Counted from the first letter of the stretch, positions 43,969-53,239 are shown. The stretch: 64,000 bases of DNA from Asticcacaulis sp. UBA2476 (GCA_002342035.1 DDPE01000049.1:1-64000), one strand, 5' to 3'. Notes: a model not told the origin generated them from the sequence alone. A program made the numbers and translations.

Positions 43969-43998
43969 GTTGAATGATTTCGTCAAAAATCATTCAAC
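43969..43998. terminator. Hairpin between corA-like gene and ltaE
   Basis: A perfect 12-base stem GTTGAATGATTT/AAATCATTCAAC has a six-base loop. A second, shorter hairpin GGTGGC-TCC-GCCACC lies at 43927-43941. Placed between convergent stops, they probably end both transcripts, though true T tracts are lacking. Confidence 0.6.
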
Positions 43999-43999
43999 C

Positions 44000-45031
44000 C
44001 TAAACTAAAGACCGAATATCGGCGGCCAGCTCGTCGATGCGCTCCACCTTGGCGTCCCACGCAAACATGAAACGCGCGCCGCCGCCAATGAAGGTGTAGA
44101 ACAGCCAGCCGCGATCGCGCAAACCTTGCAGCACCGTCTCTGGCGCGCGCAGAAACACCGCATTGGCCTCGACCGGGAACATCAGGCCGACGCCATTTAA
44201 CGGTTCAATCTGAGCTGCCAGACGTTTGGCGCAGGCGTTGCCGTGCTTAGCGTTCTTAAGCCACGCGCCGCTCTCCAGCATCCCGACCCACGGGGCGGCC
44301 AGAAAGCGCATCTTTGAGGCCAGTTGCCCGGCCTGCTTGCAGCGGTAGCCGAAATCTTCCGACAGGGCCGTATCGAAAAACAGCACGGCATCCCCGACCG
44401 CCATGCCGTTCTTGGTGCCGCCAAAACACAGCACATCGACCCCGGCCCGCCAGGTGATATCGGCAGGGGCACAGTTCAGCGTCGCGCAGGCGTGGGCAAA
44501 GCGCGCCCCGTCCATGTGCAGCTTAAGCCCCAGTTCGCGGCAGGTCGCCGATATGGCCTTCAATTCGTCAGGCGTGTAGACAAGGCCGGTTTCGGTCGGC
44601 TGAGTGACTGTCACCACCCGCGGCTTGGGGAAGTGGATGTCGGAGCGGCTGATGGCCAGATCCCGAATCGCCTGTGGTGTCAGCTTGCCGTCCGGAGTGG
44701 GGGCGACCAACAGCTTTGAGCCGTTGGAGAAAAATTCCGGCGCGCCACATTCGTCGGTTTCAACGTGGGCCGACGATGAGCAGATGACGCTGTGGTAGGA
44801 CTGGCACAGGGACGCCAGCGCCAGTGAATTAGCCGCGGTGCCATTGAACGCGAAAAAGACCTGAGCGTCAGACTCGAACAGGGCGCGCAAGCCATCGGCG
44901 GCCCGGATCGTCCAGTCATCATTGCCGTAAGCCACCGCTGAGCCGTCATTGGCCGCCTGCATAGCGGCCCAGGCTTCGGGGCAGATGCCGGCATAGTTAT
45001 CGCTGGCGAATTGTTGGGGAATATTGGCCAT
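44000..45031 (-). CDS. ltaE: Low-specificity L-threonine aldolase / beta-eliminating lyase
   Basis: The 343-residue PLP enzyme has FAFNGTAANSLAL, SSSAHVETDECGAPEFFSNG, TQPTETGLVYTP, the PLP-contacting LHMDGARFAHA (Asp174), and the Schiff-base Lys207 in CFGGTKNGM. The family splits threonine or allo-threonine to glycine and acetaldehyde. Upstream is a conserved-looking leader RNA resembling SAM-I/IV aptamers with a hairpin that hides the ribosome site. That suggests this enzyme belongs to sulfur or one-carbon metabolism here. Confidence 0.9.
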   Translation of the reverse strand: MANIPQQFASDNYAGICPEAWAAMQAANDGSAVAYGNDDWTIRAADGLRALFESDAQVFFAFNGTAANSLALASLCQSYHSVICSSSAHVETDECGAPEFFSNGSKLLVAPTPDGKLTPQAIRDLAISRSDIHFPKPRVVTVTQPTETGLVYTPDELKAISATCRELGLKLHMDGARFAHACATLNCAPADITWRAGVDVLCFGGTKNGMAVGDAVLFFDTALSEDFGYRCKQAGQLASKMRFLAAPWVGMLESGAWLKNAKHGNACAKRLAAQIEPLNGVGLMFPVEANAVFLRAPETVLQGLRDRGWLFYTFIGGGARFMFAWDAKVERIDELAADIRSLV

Positions 45032-45036
45032 GTAAG

Positions 45037-45180
45037 CGCCCTTTCGTTATATTAAAAAGAGCGAAACGACATGTGGCTGTGACTCCGTTAATTGCCGGTC
45101 AGGCCACATCCCCTCGGGTCGAGGGCACCACCTTGCCGGATAAGCAGGTTGGTGTCAGGCGTCGGCCCAACTCTTGATGC
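45037..45180 (-). promoter_or_regulatory. Candidate SAM-I/IV-type riboswitch and SD-sequestering hairpin before ltaE
   Basis: Read on the minus strand, 45180 to 45106 gives GCATCAAGAG, then CCTGACACCAACCTGC, CCGGCAAGGTGGTGCC, CCTCGACCCGAGG and GGATGT. The first and last pieces pair as a closing stem, and CACC can pair with GGTG as a pseudoknot. ATCAAGAG, CCGGCAA and GGTGCC occur in the same order as in SAM-I/SAM-IV aptamers. Nearer the gene, CGCTCTTT (45063-45056) pairs with AAAGGGCG (45044-45037), which covers the ribosome binding site. The class is an inference from motif order. Confidence 0.5.
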
Positions 45181-45234
45181 AGGCAGTGCCTTAGCACTAT
45201 TTTAGATGCGGATGCAACTACTCACGTTCAGTCA

Positions 45235-46437
45235 TTACTCCCGTTCAGCTAGGGAGAAATTACAGCCGTCGTCACGGACATGATCGAGCACGGTTTCCAT
45301 CATCTTGGCGCGGGTGAAATCGGCGCAGCTTAGGTCGGCATGGCTGAGGTTTGCCCCCGTCAGATCAGTGCGCAGCATCTTATCGACCCCCAGCATCAGC
45401 GGTCCCAATTTGGCGGCGGTCAGGTTGCAATGTTGCATCCGCGTCCGCATCAGCCGTGCGCCGCGAAGGTCAGCATGGCTCAGGTCACAACGGCGAAGGT
45501 CGGCCCCGGAAAGGTTCGCCCCCTGAAGCTGGGCCCCGGTCATATCAAGGCCGTAAAACACCGCCCCTTGCGCATCGACGGCGGTCAGGTTGCGCTTTTT
45601 CATGTCGGGAACGGCACGGAAATCAAGCCCGGCAAAGCGGGTGGTGGAGCCTTGCGCGCCGCTGGTTACGCACCATAATTCGTGTTCGCTGATCAGGGCA
45701 TCGAGCGGCTCATTATCGATATAGACAGCAACCGGGGTAGTCAAAACACCACTTAAGTCGGCTTCGGAGATATTGTATCCGGCGGTATTGGCGCCTGACA
45801 TGACGGCGTTTCTCAGGGACGCGCCGGTCAGGTCTGCCGCCGACAGATTGGCGCCTGACAGATTAGCGCCGTCGAGCGATGCCTTGCGCAGCTTGGCATG
45901 GGACAGTACCGCCCCTGACAAATTGGCATCGCGAAAATCAGTGGAAACCGCCAGCGCCCCGTTCATGCGTGCGCCGGTCAGATCAGCACCGCTTAAGATC
46001 GCATAGTCCAGCTCGCCCGGGCGTACCTGATGCTTCATCAGGCGCAGGCCCGCCTTGTCATCCTTGAACGCAATCTGGCCTTCGCGCAGGTCGCAGCGGA
46101 TCAGGCTGGCCCCCGTCAGATTGGCCCCGCGCAGACTGGCCCCGCGCAGGTCGGAGCGATCCAGATTGGCAAAGCGCAAATCGGCATTGCGCAGGTCAGC
46201 GCCGTAAAGATTGGCGCGCATGAAATTCACATCGCGCAGTACGGCGTCATAAAGACAGGCACCGGTCAGATTGGCATCGGACAGGTCAACCCCTTCGAGG
46301 TTCATGCCGGTCAGGTCGATATAGCTGAGGTTCGCCACCTGACCACCGGCCTGACAGGCTTTATAGCGCTGGTGCAGATCCAGCGTATGGCGAAGCGCCG
46401 CCGCATCAAGGGTTTGCAGGGTAACGGCCGAGGGCAT
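45235..46437 (-). CDS. Large pentapeptide-repeat protein
   Basis: The 400-residue product consists mostly of A(D/N)LXX pentapeptides (for example LYGADLRNADLRFANLDRSD and LRGASLRGANLTGASL). It has three or four blocks separated by short non-repeat segments such as LISEHELWCVTSG. It should fold as right-handed quadrilateral beta helices. Some relatives mimic DNA and bind gyrase, but most are uncharacterised. There is no signal peptide and no membrane helix, so it is probably cytoplasmic. AGGCCTCC precedes the ATG. Confidence 0.9.
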   Translation of the reverse strand: MPSAVTLQTLDAAALRHTLDLHQRYKACQAGGQVANLSYIDLTGMNLEGVDLSDANLTGACLYDAVLRDVNFMRANLYGADLRNADLRFANLDRSDLRGASLRGANLTGASLIRCDLREGQIAFKDDKAGLRLMKHQVRPGELDYAILSGADLTGARMNGALAVSTDFRDANLSGAVLSHAKLRKASLDGANLSGANLSAADLTGASLRNAVMSGANTAGYNISEADLSGVLTTPVAVYIDNEPLDALISEHELWCVTSGAQGSTTRFAGLDFRAVPDMKKRNLTAVDAQGAVFYGLDMTGAQLQGANLSGADLRRCDLSHADLRGARLMRTRMQHCNLTAAKLGPLMLGVDKMLRTDLTGANLSHADLSCADFTRAKMMETVLDHVRDDGCNFSLAERE

Positions 46438-46561
46438 GGAGGCCTTCTTAGAGAGGTGAGCGGCTGGCCGTGGCCTAAGTGATCACGGCTTCTGTACCAG
46501 ATATAGGCGCTAAGAAAAAAATCTTCTCAAGCGAAACTTTACGCCACAGGGAAACTTACGC

Positions 46562-47050
46562 CTAACGGCAGGTCTTGCAGCGGCCCTTGGCCTCGACCGT
46601 GATGTGTTTGACCTCAAAGCCCAGATGCTGGGCCTGATGTTCAATATCGGCCAAACTTAAGGTCGCGATTTCCTCGCTCTGACCGCAGCAATCGCACAAC
46701 AGAAAGGCCGCCGTGTGCGGATGATGATGATCGACATTGGCGGGGGTGGCGCAGGCCACAAAGGCATTGAGGCTCTCGATCCGGTGGATCAGGCCCATTT
46801 GCTCAAGGAAGCTTAAGGCGCGGTAGACGGTCGGTGGTTTGGCGGCCCCCTCCGGATGAAAGCGGTCGATGACATCATAGGCCTTCATCGGCCCGTTATT
46901 GCCCAGGATCAGTTCATAGGTGCGCAGGCGCGGCGCGGTCAGGCGCTCACCGGAGGCCAAGCATAAGGCTTCGGCGGCCTTGAGGCGCGCATCGACATTG
47001 ATGGTGGTGGTGTCGTGGCTATGGTCGTGGTCGCAGGCGTGCTGAGTCAT
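46562..47050 (-). CDS. zur: Fur-family zinc uptake regulator Zur
   Basis: From the ATG at 47050 the product has 162 residues with a histidine-rich start (HACDHDHSHD). The winged helix (LTAPRLRTYELILGNNGPMK, PTVYRALSFLEQMGLIHRI) is followed by the dimer and metal domain. That domain has HHHPHTAAFLLCDCCG and C-terminal CKTCR, the paired cysteines of the structural zinc site. Its divergent neighbour is a znuD-like receptor with Zur-box-like palindromes between, so it should repress zinc import when zinc is ample. Confidence 0.88.
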   Translation of the reverse strand: MTQHACDHDHSHDTTTINVDARLKAAEALCLASGERLTAPRLRTYELILGNNGPMKAYDVIDRFHPEGAAKPPTVYRALSFLEQMGLIHRIESLNAFVACATPANVDHHHPHTAAFLLCDCCGQSEEIATLSLADIEHQAQHLGFEVKHITVEAKGRCKTCR

Positions 47051-47120
47051 AATCGCAATGTAGTGGTTCCTGATCCGTCGCGCAATTGTGCAGATGCAGC
47101 ATGAATCTTGACGGTACGGC

Positions 47121-47173
47121 TTGACAGTGGTTATGTTATTAAATAACACGGACGTTAATGTTATTTAGTAACG
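47121..47173 (+). promoter_or_regulatory. znuD promoter with tandem Zur-box-like palindromes
   Basis: TTGACA at 47121-47126 is a -35 element. A perfect 15-base palindrome TGTTATT-A-AATAACA (47134-47148) covers the expected -10 region. A second, imperfect copy TGTTATT-T-AGTAACG is at 47159-47173, ten bases before the znuD ATG. AT-rich palindromes of this form are the Zur/Fur-family operator type. Confidence 0.75.
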
Positions 47174-47183
47174 GGGCATTATC

Positions 47184-49226
47184 ATGACCGGATCGTCTTT
47201 TAAAATTGCGTTAAGCGCAGGTATTTCACTTTTTGCCATAACCGGCATGGCTCAGGTTAAGGCGCAAAATGCCGATGAACCCGTCAAGGAAGTCGTCGTC
47301 ACCGGCTCGGCCTATGCGGTCTCGAAAGACGCCCTGATGTCCAATGTCGACGTGCTGAAACAGGCGCAGATCGATGAAATGCCAGCGCGGGGCTTAGGCG
47401 ATATGCTCTCTGATCTGCCGGGCGTGCGTTCTTCCAGTTTTGCGCCGGGGGCGTCGCGGCCGATCATTCGCGGGCTGGATGGCTTTCGCGTTCTGGTGCT
47501 CAATAATGGCATGGGGCAGGTCGATGCCTCAGCCGTATCGCCGGACCATGCCTCGGCCACCGATCCGCTGGAGGCGCAGCGCATTGAGGTCTTACGCGGG
47601 CCGTCGGCCCTGACCTATGGCGGTAATGCCATCGGCGGCATCGTCAACATCATCGATGACCGTATCGCGTCTACACCCGCCAAAGACGGTCTTGATGGCC
47701 GGATTACGACGCAAGCCTCATCAGTGGATGAGGGCTATCAGGGTGCGTTTAACCTCAAGGCCGGTAACGGGCCGTGGGTGCTGACGCTGGATGGCCTTAA
47801 GCGCAAGACTGAGGACTATAAAACCCCGGTCGGGCCGGAATCGCGCCGTCTGACCGACTCTGAGGGTGAAGAACCCGATACCGGTGACACGCAAGTCAAC
47901 TCGGCTACCGATCTGGAATCTTACGGCGCGGGTCTGAGCTATGTCGGCGATTTCGGCTTTATCGGTTTCAGCGCCAAACAGACCAATTCTTTGTACGGCG
48001 TCCCCGGCCACAGCCATGAACACGAAGAGGGCGAACCGGAAGACGAACACGAGGAAGAAGGCCCCGTTCGCATCGACCTGAAACAAACCCGCTATGATTT
48101 CCGCTCACACCTGAATATCGACTCCGGCCCGTTCAACAGTCTGCAATTTGCGGCGGGATATACCGACTATGAGCATACCGAACTGGAAGGCGATGAGATC
48201 GGCACCCGCTTCCTGTCGGACGGTAAGGAGTTCCGCGCCAATCTGGTCCGGCAGGGCATGGGCGAAGTGTCCGGCGTCATCGGCATCAACGGCCTGACCC
48301 GCGATTTTGAAGCCATTGGCGCTGAGGCCTTTGTCCCGTCCAGCACCACCAAAGAACTGGGCGTGTTCTCTCAGGGCCGCCTCGATAAGGGCAACTGGGG
48401 CGTCGAAGGGGGCTTACGTCTCGATCAGAAAAAGATCAGCTCCGCGGGCTTTAATCGTGATTTCACCAACACCTCGGCGTCACTGGGCGCGTTCTATAAA
48501 CCCTCCGATCACAGCTTCTTTGGCGCCAGCCTGACGCGGTCGGAACGCGCGCCGTCCGATGTCGAACTGCTGGCCAATGGCCCTCATGCGGGTACAGGCT
48601 CTTATGAAATCGGCAATGCTGATTTCGATACCGAAGTGGGGTATAGCCTTGAACTGACCGGTCATTGGTTGATGGATGAACATTCCGACTTCACCTTTGA
48701 TGCCCATGTCTATACCTCAAAGTTCGATAACTTCATCGACCTGCGCCCGACGGGTGCCGAACAGGACGAACTGCCGGTTTATCAGTATGTGCAGACCGAT
48801 GCCGATTTTTACGGTCTTGAGCTGGAAGGTGGCATCAATCTGTGGGCGCACGGCGATAAGACCGTCCGCTTTGATGCGACCTATGATTATGTGCATGGCG
48901 ACAGCGATCTGGGGCCGGTGGCGCGCATCCCGCCCTATAGCGTGACGGGCAAGGTCTCTTACACCGATCCGCGTTGGACGGCCCACGTTGAGGCCCGCTA
49001 CGCCGGTGAGCAGGATCGTCTGACGGCACAGGAACTGCCGACCGATGCCTATACGCTGGTTAATCTGTTTGCCGCCTATAAGGTGGCGCGCTTTGAGGGC
49101 GTGTCTGTGTTTGCCGAAGTGCGCAATGTCCTTGACGAAGAGGCGCGCGAACATGCGTCGTTCAATAAGGATATCCTGGTTCAGCCGGGCCGTAATCTGC
49201 GCGCAGGGTTGAGCTACCGGTTCTAA
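47184..49226 (+). CDS. znuD: TonB-dependent zinc receptor (ZnuD-like)
   Basis: The 680-residue product has a signal peptide (to about residue 28, VKAQ), a TonB box (KEVVVTG), a plug domain (MLSDLPGVRSSSFAPGASRP, LRGPSALTYGGNAIGGIVNI) and a 22-strand barrel ending in the usual aromatic residue (RAGLSYRF). At about residues 275-293 an extracellular loop reads HSHEHEEGEPEDEHEEEG, a histidine/acid-rich zinc-binding segment as in ZnuD. Divergent zur and the operator-like palindromes support zinc as substrate. Confidence 0.88.
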   Translation: MTGSSFKIALSAGISLFAITGMAQVKAQNADEPVKEVVVTGSAYAVSKDALMSNVDVLKQAQIDEMPARGLGDMLSDLPGVRSSSFAPGASRPIIRGLDGFRVLVLNNGMGQVDASAVSPDHASATDPLEAQRIEVLRGPSALTYGGNAIGGIVNIIDDRIASTPAKDGLDGRITTQASSVDEGYQGAFNLKAGNGPWVLTLDGLKRKTEDYKTPVGPESRRLTDSEGEEPDTGDTQVNSATDLESYGAGLSYVGDFGFIGFSAKQTNSLYGVPGHSHEHEEGEPEDEHEEEGPVRIDLKQTRYDFRSHLNIDSGPFNSLQFAAGYTDYEHTELEGDEIGTRFLSDGKEFRANLVRQGMGEVSGVIGINGLTRDFEAIGAEAFVPSSTTKELGVFSQGRLDKGNWGVEGGLRLDQKKISSAGFNRDFTNTSASLGAFYKPSDHSFFGASLTRSERAPSDVELLANGPHAGTGSYEIGNADFDTEVGYSLELTGHWLMDEHSDFTFDAHVYTSKFDNFIDLRPTGAEQDELPVYQYVQTDADFYGLELEGGINLWAHGDKTVRFDATYDYVHGDSDLGPVARIPPYSVTGKVSYTDPRWTAHVEARYAGEQDRLTAQELPTDAYTLVNLFAAYKVARFEGVSVFAEVRNVLDEEAREHASFNKDILVQPGRNLRAGLSYRF

Positions 49227-49409
49227 TCATCTTCCTTCTCCCCTGTTTACGGGGGAGGAGAAGACAGGGCCTCTGTGATTGGCAGGTGCCTTTTGGGGTT
49301 TTCGCGCCACGGCACTCAACTTGGCTGTTACCCGGCTTGCCCACAGCCGTGCCATGCGCTAGAAGCGATTTCCTACTGTTTTTACCTTAAGCCCAGATAA
49401 AGAGCCACT

Positions 49410-50201
49410 ATGGAACAAACTCCATTAGCAGATGCCCAACTGACCGGAAGCGTCCTGTTTTACAAAACCCCTGAGCCCCTGAGCCCTGAGCTTCATGCCA
49501 ACCTCGGCATCAGCGCCTCAACGACCCCCCACGCGTTCGTAGCCGAAACCAATGTCGTGCCGCTGACCGTGGCCGAATTTCCGGCCGCCGCTCTGAGCTA
49601 TCCGATCGTCTTCATCGGCGAAAGCCGCATGCCGGTCGCCGCTATGGGCCTGACCCAAGGCCAGAACGTGTTCGTGTCCGACGCGGGCGTGTTCCGTTCG
49701 GACGCATATCTGCCGGCGTTTGCCCGCCGTTACCCGTTCGTGTTCGCCAATGACGAAGGTCAGGAGCGCATGATCCTGTGCGTTGACACCGGCGCCTCCA
49801 TGGTCACCACCAACAATCCCGACGTACCGTTCTTTGAGAACGGGGCCGCGTCACCGTTCGTTGAAAACGCCATGAAGTTCTGCACGGACTTTGAAACTGA
49901 GCGCCGTCGCACGGAATCCTTCGTCAACCTGCTGAAGGACTATGACCTGCTGTCGCCGCGCGAAACCGTTTACCGTCCGCAAAATCCGGATGGCACACCG
50001 GGTGAGCCGCAAAAGATCGCTGAATATTTCGGCGTCGATGAAGAAAAGCTCAATGCGCTGCCCGCTGATAAGCTGGTGGCCCTGCGCGACAACGGCGCCC
50101 TGACGCACATCTATGCGCACCTGATCTCGCTGCTGGCTTGGGACAAGCTGATTGCCCTGACCATCGAGCGCGGTAATACCCCGGCCAACCTGAACTCTTA
50201 A
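49410..50201 (+). CDS. SapC family protein
   Basis: The 263-residue product matches the SapC pattern known from Caulobacterales and Sphingomonadales: AFVAETNVVPLTVAEFPAAA, YPIVFIGESRMPVAAMGL, LPAFARRYPFVFANDEGQER and ETESFVNLLKDYDLL-like text near residue 170. The name comes from a Campylobacter S-layer gene cluster; its real role here is unknown, though it often travels with tryptophan halogenase and TonB receptor genes. It ends at a strong terminator. Confidence 0.85.
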   Translation: MEQTPLADAQLTGSVLFYKTPEPLSPELHANLGISASTTPHAFVAETNVVPLTVAEFPAAALSYPIVFIGESRMPVAAMGLTQGQNVFVSDAGVFRSDAYLPAFARRYPFVFANDEGQERMILCVDTGASMVTTNNPDVPFFENGAASPFVENAMKFCTDFETERRRTESFVNLLKDYDLLSPRETVYRPQNPDGTPGEPQKIAEYFGVDEEKLNALPADKLVALRDNGALTHIYAHLISLLAWDKLIALTIERGNTPANLNS

Positions 50202-50222
50202 CGGGTTTGGTTATGCTATAAG

Positions 50223-50256
50223 AAAAGCCTCCGAAGGTAACTTCGGAGGCTTTTTT
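50223..50256 (+). terminator. Rho-independent terminator after the SapC-family gene
   Basis: AAAAGCCTCCGAAG and CTTCGGAGGCTTTTTT form a perfect stem around GTAA with a T tract. Confidence 0.92.
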
Positions 50257-50278
50257 GTGTCTGGGGGGATAAGCGCGT

Positions 50279-50461
50279 CTAAACGCCCTTACCCGTCAGG
50301 CGCTCCAGCGCTTTTTTGGCATCACGCTCGGCCAGGGTAAAGCTGCCCGCAACGCCGGTGGCCGCAGCCACGCCGCCGCCGGTAGGCCATATTTTCCACT
50401 CGGTATTTTTCGGGCCGCGCGGGTAAAACTTGATTTCGTAGGTTTGGGATTCTGTTTGCAT
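50279..50461 (-). CDS. Small conserved-looking hypothetical protein
   Basis: A 60-residue product: QTESQTYEIKFYPRGPKNTE, WKIWPTGGGVAAATGVAGSF and TLAERDAKKALERLTGKGV. The layout of a beta hairpin followed by a helix with AERDAKKALER suggests a compact domain. No family name comes to mind. It is convergent with the SapC gene and shares the terminator region. A weak ribosome site makes the start less certain. Confidence 0.5.
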   Translation of the reverse strand: MQTESQTYEIKFYPRGPKNTEWKIWPTGGGVAAATGVAGSFTLAERDAKKALERLTGKGV

Positions 50462-50587
50462 GGTGCCGCAGTATCAGTAATTCCCGTAAAATTCAAATCC
50501 CGATGCATTAAATCGCCCCCTTGCCAAGTGTTGTCAAACGCGTCACCATTGCTCAAAAATAATCATATTTGATCTCAGGAGGACCGC

Positions 50588-51799
50588 ATGGGCAATTCAG
50601 GCATCAACCGCCGCCAGATGACGCGCGCTTTGGGCTTAGGCGCAGGGCTGGCCACAATGAGCGCATTACCCGCCCATGCTGCCACCAAACGCCCGTGGCC
50701 GTTCCTGATCGGTGCGGACGTGTCATGGATACCGCAGGACGAAGCCGAAGGGGCCACATATTTCGTAGACGGCGTCCAAAAAGACCCGCTGGAGATCCTG
50801 AAATCTGCCGGGTTTAACGCCATCAAACTGCGGCTGTTTGTGAACCCCGAAAACGGCTATTCCAAGCGTCACCCCGACCAAAAATGGTGCGGGATCGATC
50901 AGACCATAGCCTTTGCCAAGCGCATCAAGGCCGCCGGGATGCACTATTCCCTGACCTTTCACTACAGCGACACCTGGGCCGACCCTGAGCATCAGAACAT
51001 CCCCGCCGCCTGGGTGGGACTGGACACCACCGGCCTGATCGACGCCGTCTATCGCCACACCCACGACAGCCTGACCGCCATGAAGGCCGCAGGCGTTGCG
51101 CCCGACCTGATCCTGATCGGCAACGAGACGACCTTTGGGACGCTGTGGCCGCAGGGGCGGGTGCCGCTAACCATTCCGACCGGCAATCCCATCACTGACG
51201 GCAACCACATGAAGGTCGAGAATGCGGGCGGATTTGATGTGTTCGCGCAGTTCCTCAAAGCCGGACTGGCCGCCTGCTATGATGCGGCCCCTGACGCCAA
51301 AACCGCTGTGCACAACCATCTGGGCCGCCACTGGCCGATCGTACAGAACTGGATGGATAATCTGATCAGTCGCGGCGTACGCTTCGATGCCACCGGTTTT
51401 TCCTGCTACCAGCAGGCGGCTGAAGGCGACTGGGAACGCACCTTTGCCGAATACGCCAAACGCTATCCCGACCACGGGTTTTTCGTGGCCGAATATTCCA
51501 GCCGTAAGCGCTATGTCAACGATATCGTCCATACGCACCCCAATGGTTGGGGCGCCTATATCTGGGAGCCGGCCCGCCATCAGGAAGCCGTATTCGACAA
51601 AGGCGGAAAGAACGCTGGCGAAGGCCCGCGCCCGAACCTGATCTCTCAGGGCCTCAATGCTGCCGAAGCGCCGGGGTCAACGCCGTCAGCGCCCGCCACC
51701 GTGCCACAGCGTCCGCGCAGCCACGGCGGCCGCTATGACGCCAACAACCTGCTCGACATTTATCGCCAAATGGCCAAGGATTATGGCGCAAGCCGCTAA
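50588..51799 (+). CDS. Secreted GH53 arabinogalactan endo-beta-1,4-galactanase
   Basis: The 403-residue product has a Tat-like signal (INRRQMTRALGLGAG, cleaved after AHA at about 31). The GH53 barrel follows: FLIGADVSWIPQDEAEGATY, FNAIKLRLFVNPENGY, acid/base Glu180 in LILIGNETTFG, and nucleophile Glu302 in HGFFVAEYSS. These enzymes cut galactan side chains of pectin. GGAGGACC precedes the ATG. It fits with the GH28, GH10 and GH43 enzymes of the window as a plant-wall degrading set, though it is not in an operon with them. Confidence 0.93.
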   Translation: MGNSGINRRQMTRALGLGAGLATMSALPAHAATKRPWPFLIGADVSWIPQDEAEGATYFVDGVQKDPLEILKSAGFNAIKLRLFVNPENGYSKRHPDQKWCGIDQTIAFAKRIKAAGMHYSLTFHYSDTWADPEHQNIPAAWVGLDTTGLIDAVYRHTHDSLTAMKAAGVAPDLILIGNETTFGTLWPQGRVPLTIPTGNPITDGNHMKVENAGGFDVFAQFLKAGLAACYDAAPDAKTAVHNHLGRHWPIVQNWMDNLISRGVRFDATGFSCYQQAAEGDWERTFAEYAKRYPDHGFFVAEYSSRKRYVNDIVHTHPNGWGAYIWEPARHQEAVFDKGGKNAGEGPRPNLISQGLNAAEAPGSTPSAPATVPQRPRSHGGRYDANNLLDIYRQMAKDYGASR

Positions 51800-51892
51800 T
51801 CCGGCGCGGGGTTTGCAATTCCCGGCGTGAGGCTTGGCACGGCGTCCCCTTATGAGACGTAATCCGTGTCCTGACGGCCTGCGGGGATATCG

Positions 51893-53239
51893 ATGTTTGA
51901 ATTTGGTCGCGAACTAAGACGTATTTTCGGCAATCAGGGCCGGTTTGAATCGGACTCCAGTTTGTACGAGTTATTAAACCTTGAACTGCTGATCTCTCAG
52001 GGCCGCAGCCTTGATATTGAGGCTGGCCGCGTCTCGACCAAAAACCGCTTTGATCCCCATATCGAATCCGCGGTTATCTGGCGCGAATATGCCCGCCGAA
52101 CCGGCGATCCGCTGGCGATGCGCAAAGCCGCCGCCGCCGCTGAATCCGCCGGCAAGGACGCCAAGACCATCGCCCAGGCCGTACAGGCCGTGCTGGAGCA
52201 GGCCCTGACCTGCCTGACCGGCGCCGACCTGTTTGAAACCGCAGAATTATTGACCTCTGCCGAAGGCCTGCTCGCCGAAGGGCGTGTGGCCATGGCGGGC
52301 ATCAGCCCTGCCGATCCGGTGTTGAACGCGCGCCTGTCGCTGGTTGAAGGAATGCTGGGGGCGCGCCTCGCCTTGCGCGAAGGGGTGGGCGAACTGGACG
52401 CCGCCCTGAACGCCATGGCCCATATCGACCGCGCCGTGGAAAAGTTCGACAAACAGGTCCGCCTGACCAAGACCAACCGTGACAAGATCTGGGCCGCGCA
52501 GGCCCGTCTGGAGCGGGCCGACCTTTTGATGGCGGTCGGTATCGACCGTCAGGATTCCAGCCTTTTGGGTGCGGTCATCAAGGACCTTGAGGCTGTGCGC
52601 GCTCGCCTTGATCCGGCCTATGAGCCTGTCACCTTTGCTGCCATCGTCACCCGTCTGGCCGAAGCCCACATCCATCAGGGTCAGATCGAAGGCAATGCCG
52701 AAGCGGTATCGATCGGCATTGCCCTGCTCAGTGCCGAAGACGAACTGATGGTCTATGAACACAGCCCGCTCGATTGGGTGTGCCATAAGATGGCCTTGTC
52801 GCGAGGTTTAGAGGTGCTGGCGACCCTGACCGGTGCCGACTACATTTTTGACAAGGCGCTGGCCGTCTATGATCTGGCGCTTAAGCGGCCTTTGCAAAAG
52901 GGCTTAGGGATACGGGCGCGGCTGATGAGCCTGCGGGCGTCGTGTCTGGCGCAACGCGCCGAAGCCACCGGCGACCTTAAAGCGCTGGATGATGCCGAAC
53001 GGGCGTTTAAAGAGCAACTTCGCGCCACCCGCCCGCTCGAAGACCCCATTGACTGGGCGATCCTTCAGACCAATCTGGGTAAGCTTTATGTGACGCGCGG
53101 CGACATCACCGGCTTTATGCTGGAGCGCGCGCAGGCCGCCTACGCCCTTGATGCCGCCAAGGAAATCTTTATCGAACACGGCCTGCACAGCCTCGCGGCC
53201 ACCGCCGAAAGCCATCTGGTCAGGCTTCGCGGGATATAA
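51893..53239 (+). CDS. TPR-like alpha-helical repeat protein
   Basis: A protein of 448 residues, almost wholly helical, with recurring 30-40-residue units (AVIWREYARRTGDPLAMRKA, AALNAMAHIDRAVEKFDKQV, YIFDKALAVYDLALKRPLQK and AILQTNLGKLYVTRGDITGF). This suggests degenerate tetratricopeptide repeats acting as a protein-binding scaffold. There is no signal peptide. The closest use I can imagine is a cytoplasmic adaptor, but the partner is unknown. Confidence 0.6.
   Translation: MFEFGRELRRIFGNQGRFESDSSLYELLNLELLISQGRSLDIEAGRVSTKNRFDPHIESAVIWREYARRTGDPLAMRKAAAAAESAGKDAKTIAQAVQAVLEQALTCLTGADLFETAELLTSAEGLLAEGRVAMAGISPADPVLNARLSLVEGMLGARLALREGVGELDAALNAMAHIDRAVEKFDKQVRLTKTNRDKIWAAQARLERADLLMAVGIDRQDSSLLGAVIKDLEAVRARLDPAYEPVTFAAIVTRLAEAHIHQGQIEGNAEAVSIGIALLSAEDELMVYEHSPLDWVCHKMALSRGLEVLATLTGADYIFDKALAVYDLALKRPLQKGLGIRARLMSLRASCLAQRAEATGDLKALDDAERAFKEQLRATRPLEDPIDWAILQTNLGKLYVTRGDITGFMLERAQAAYALDAAKEIFIEHGLHSLAATAESHLVRLRGI

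Noticed and set aside
45106..45180. Glycine or cobalamin riboswitch before ltaE
   Set aside because: The glycine-aptamer core and the cobalamin B12 box are both absent; the motif order fits SAM-I/IV better.
45305..46320. Regular 15-base periodicity resembling a minisatellite or CRISPR-like array
   Set aside because: The period is explained by A(D/N)LXX pentapeptide codons in the gene on the minus strand; unit sequences vary and there are no spacers.
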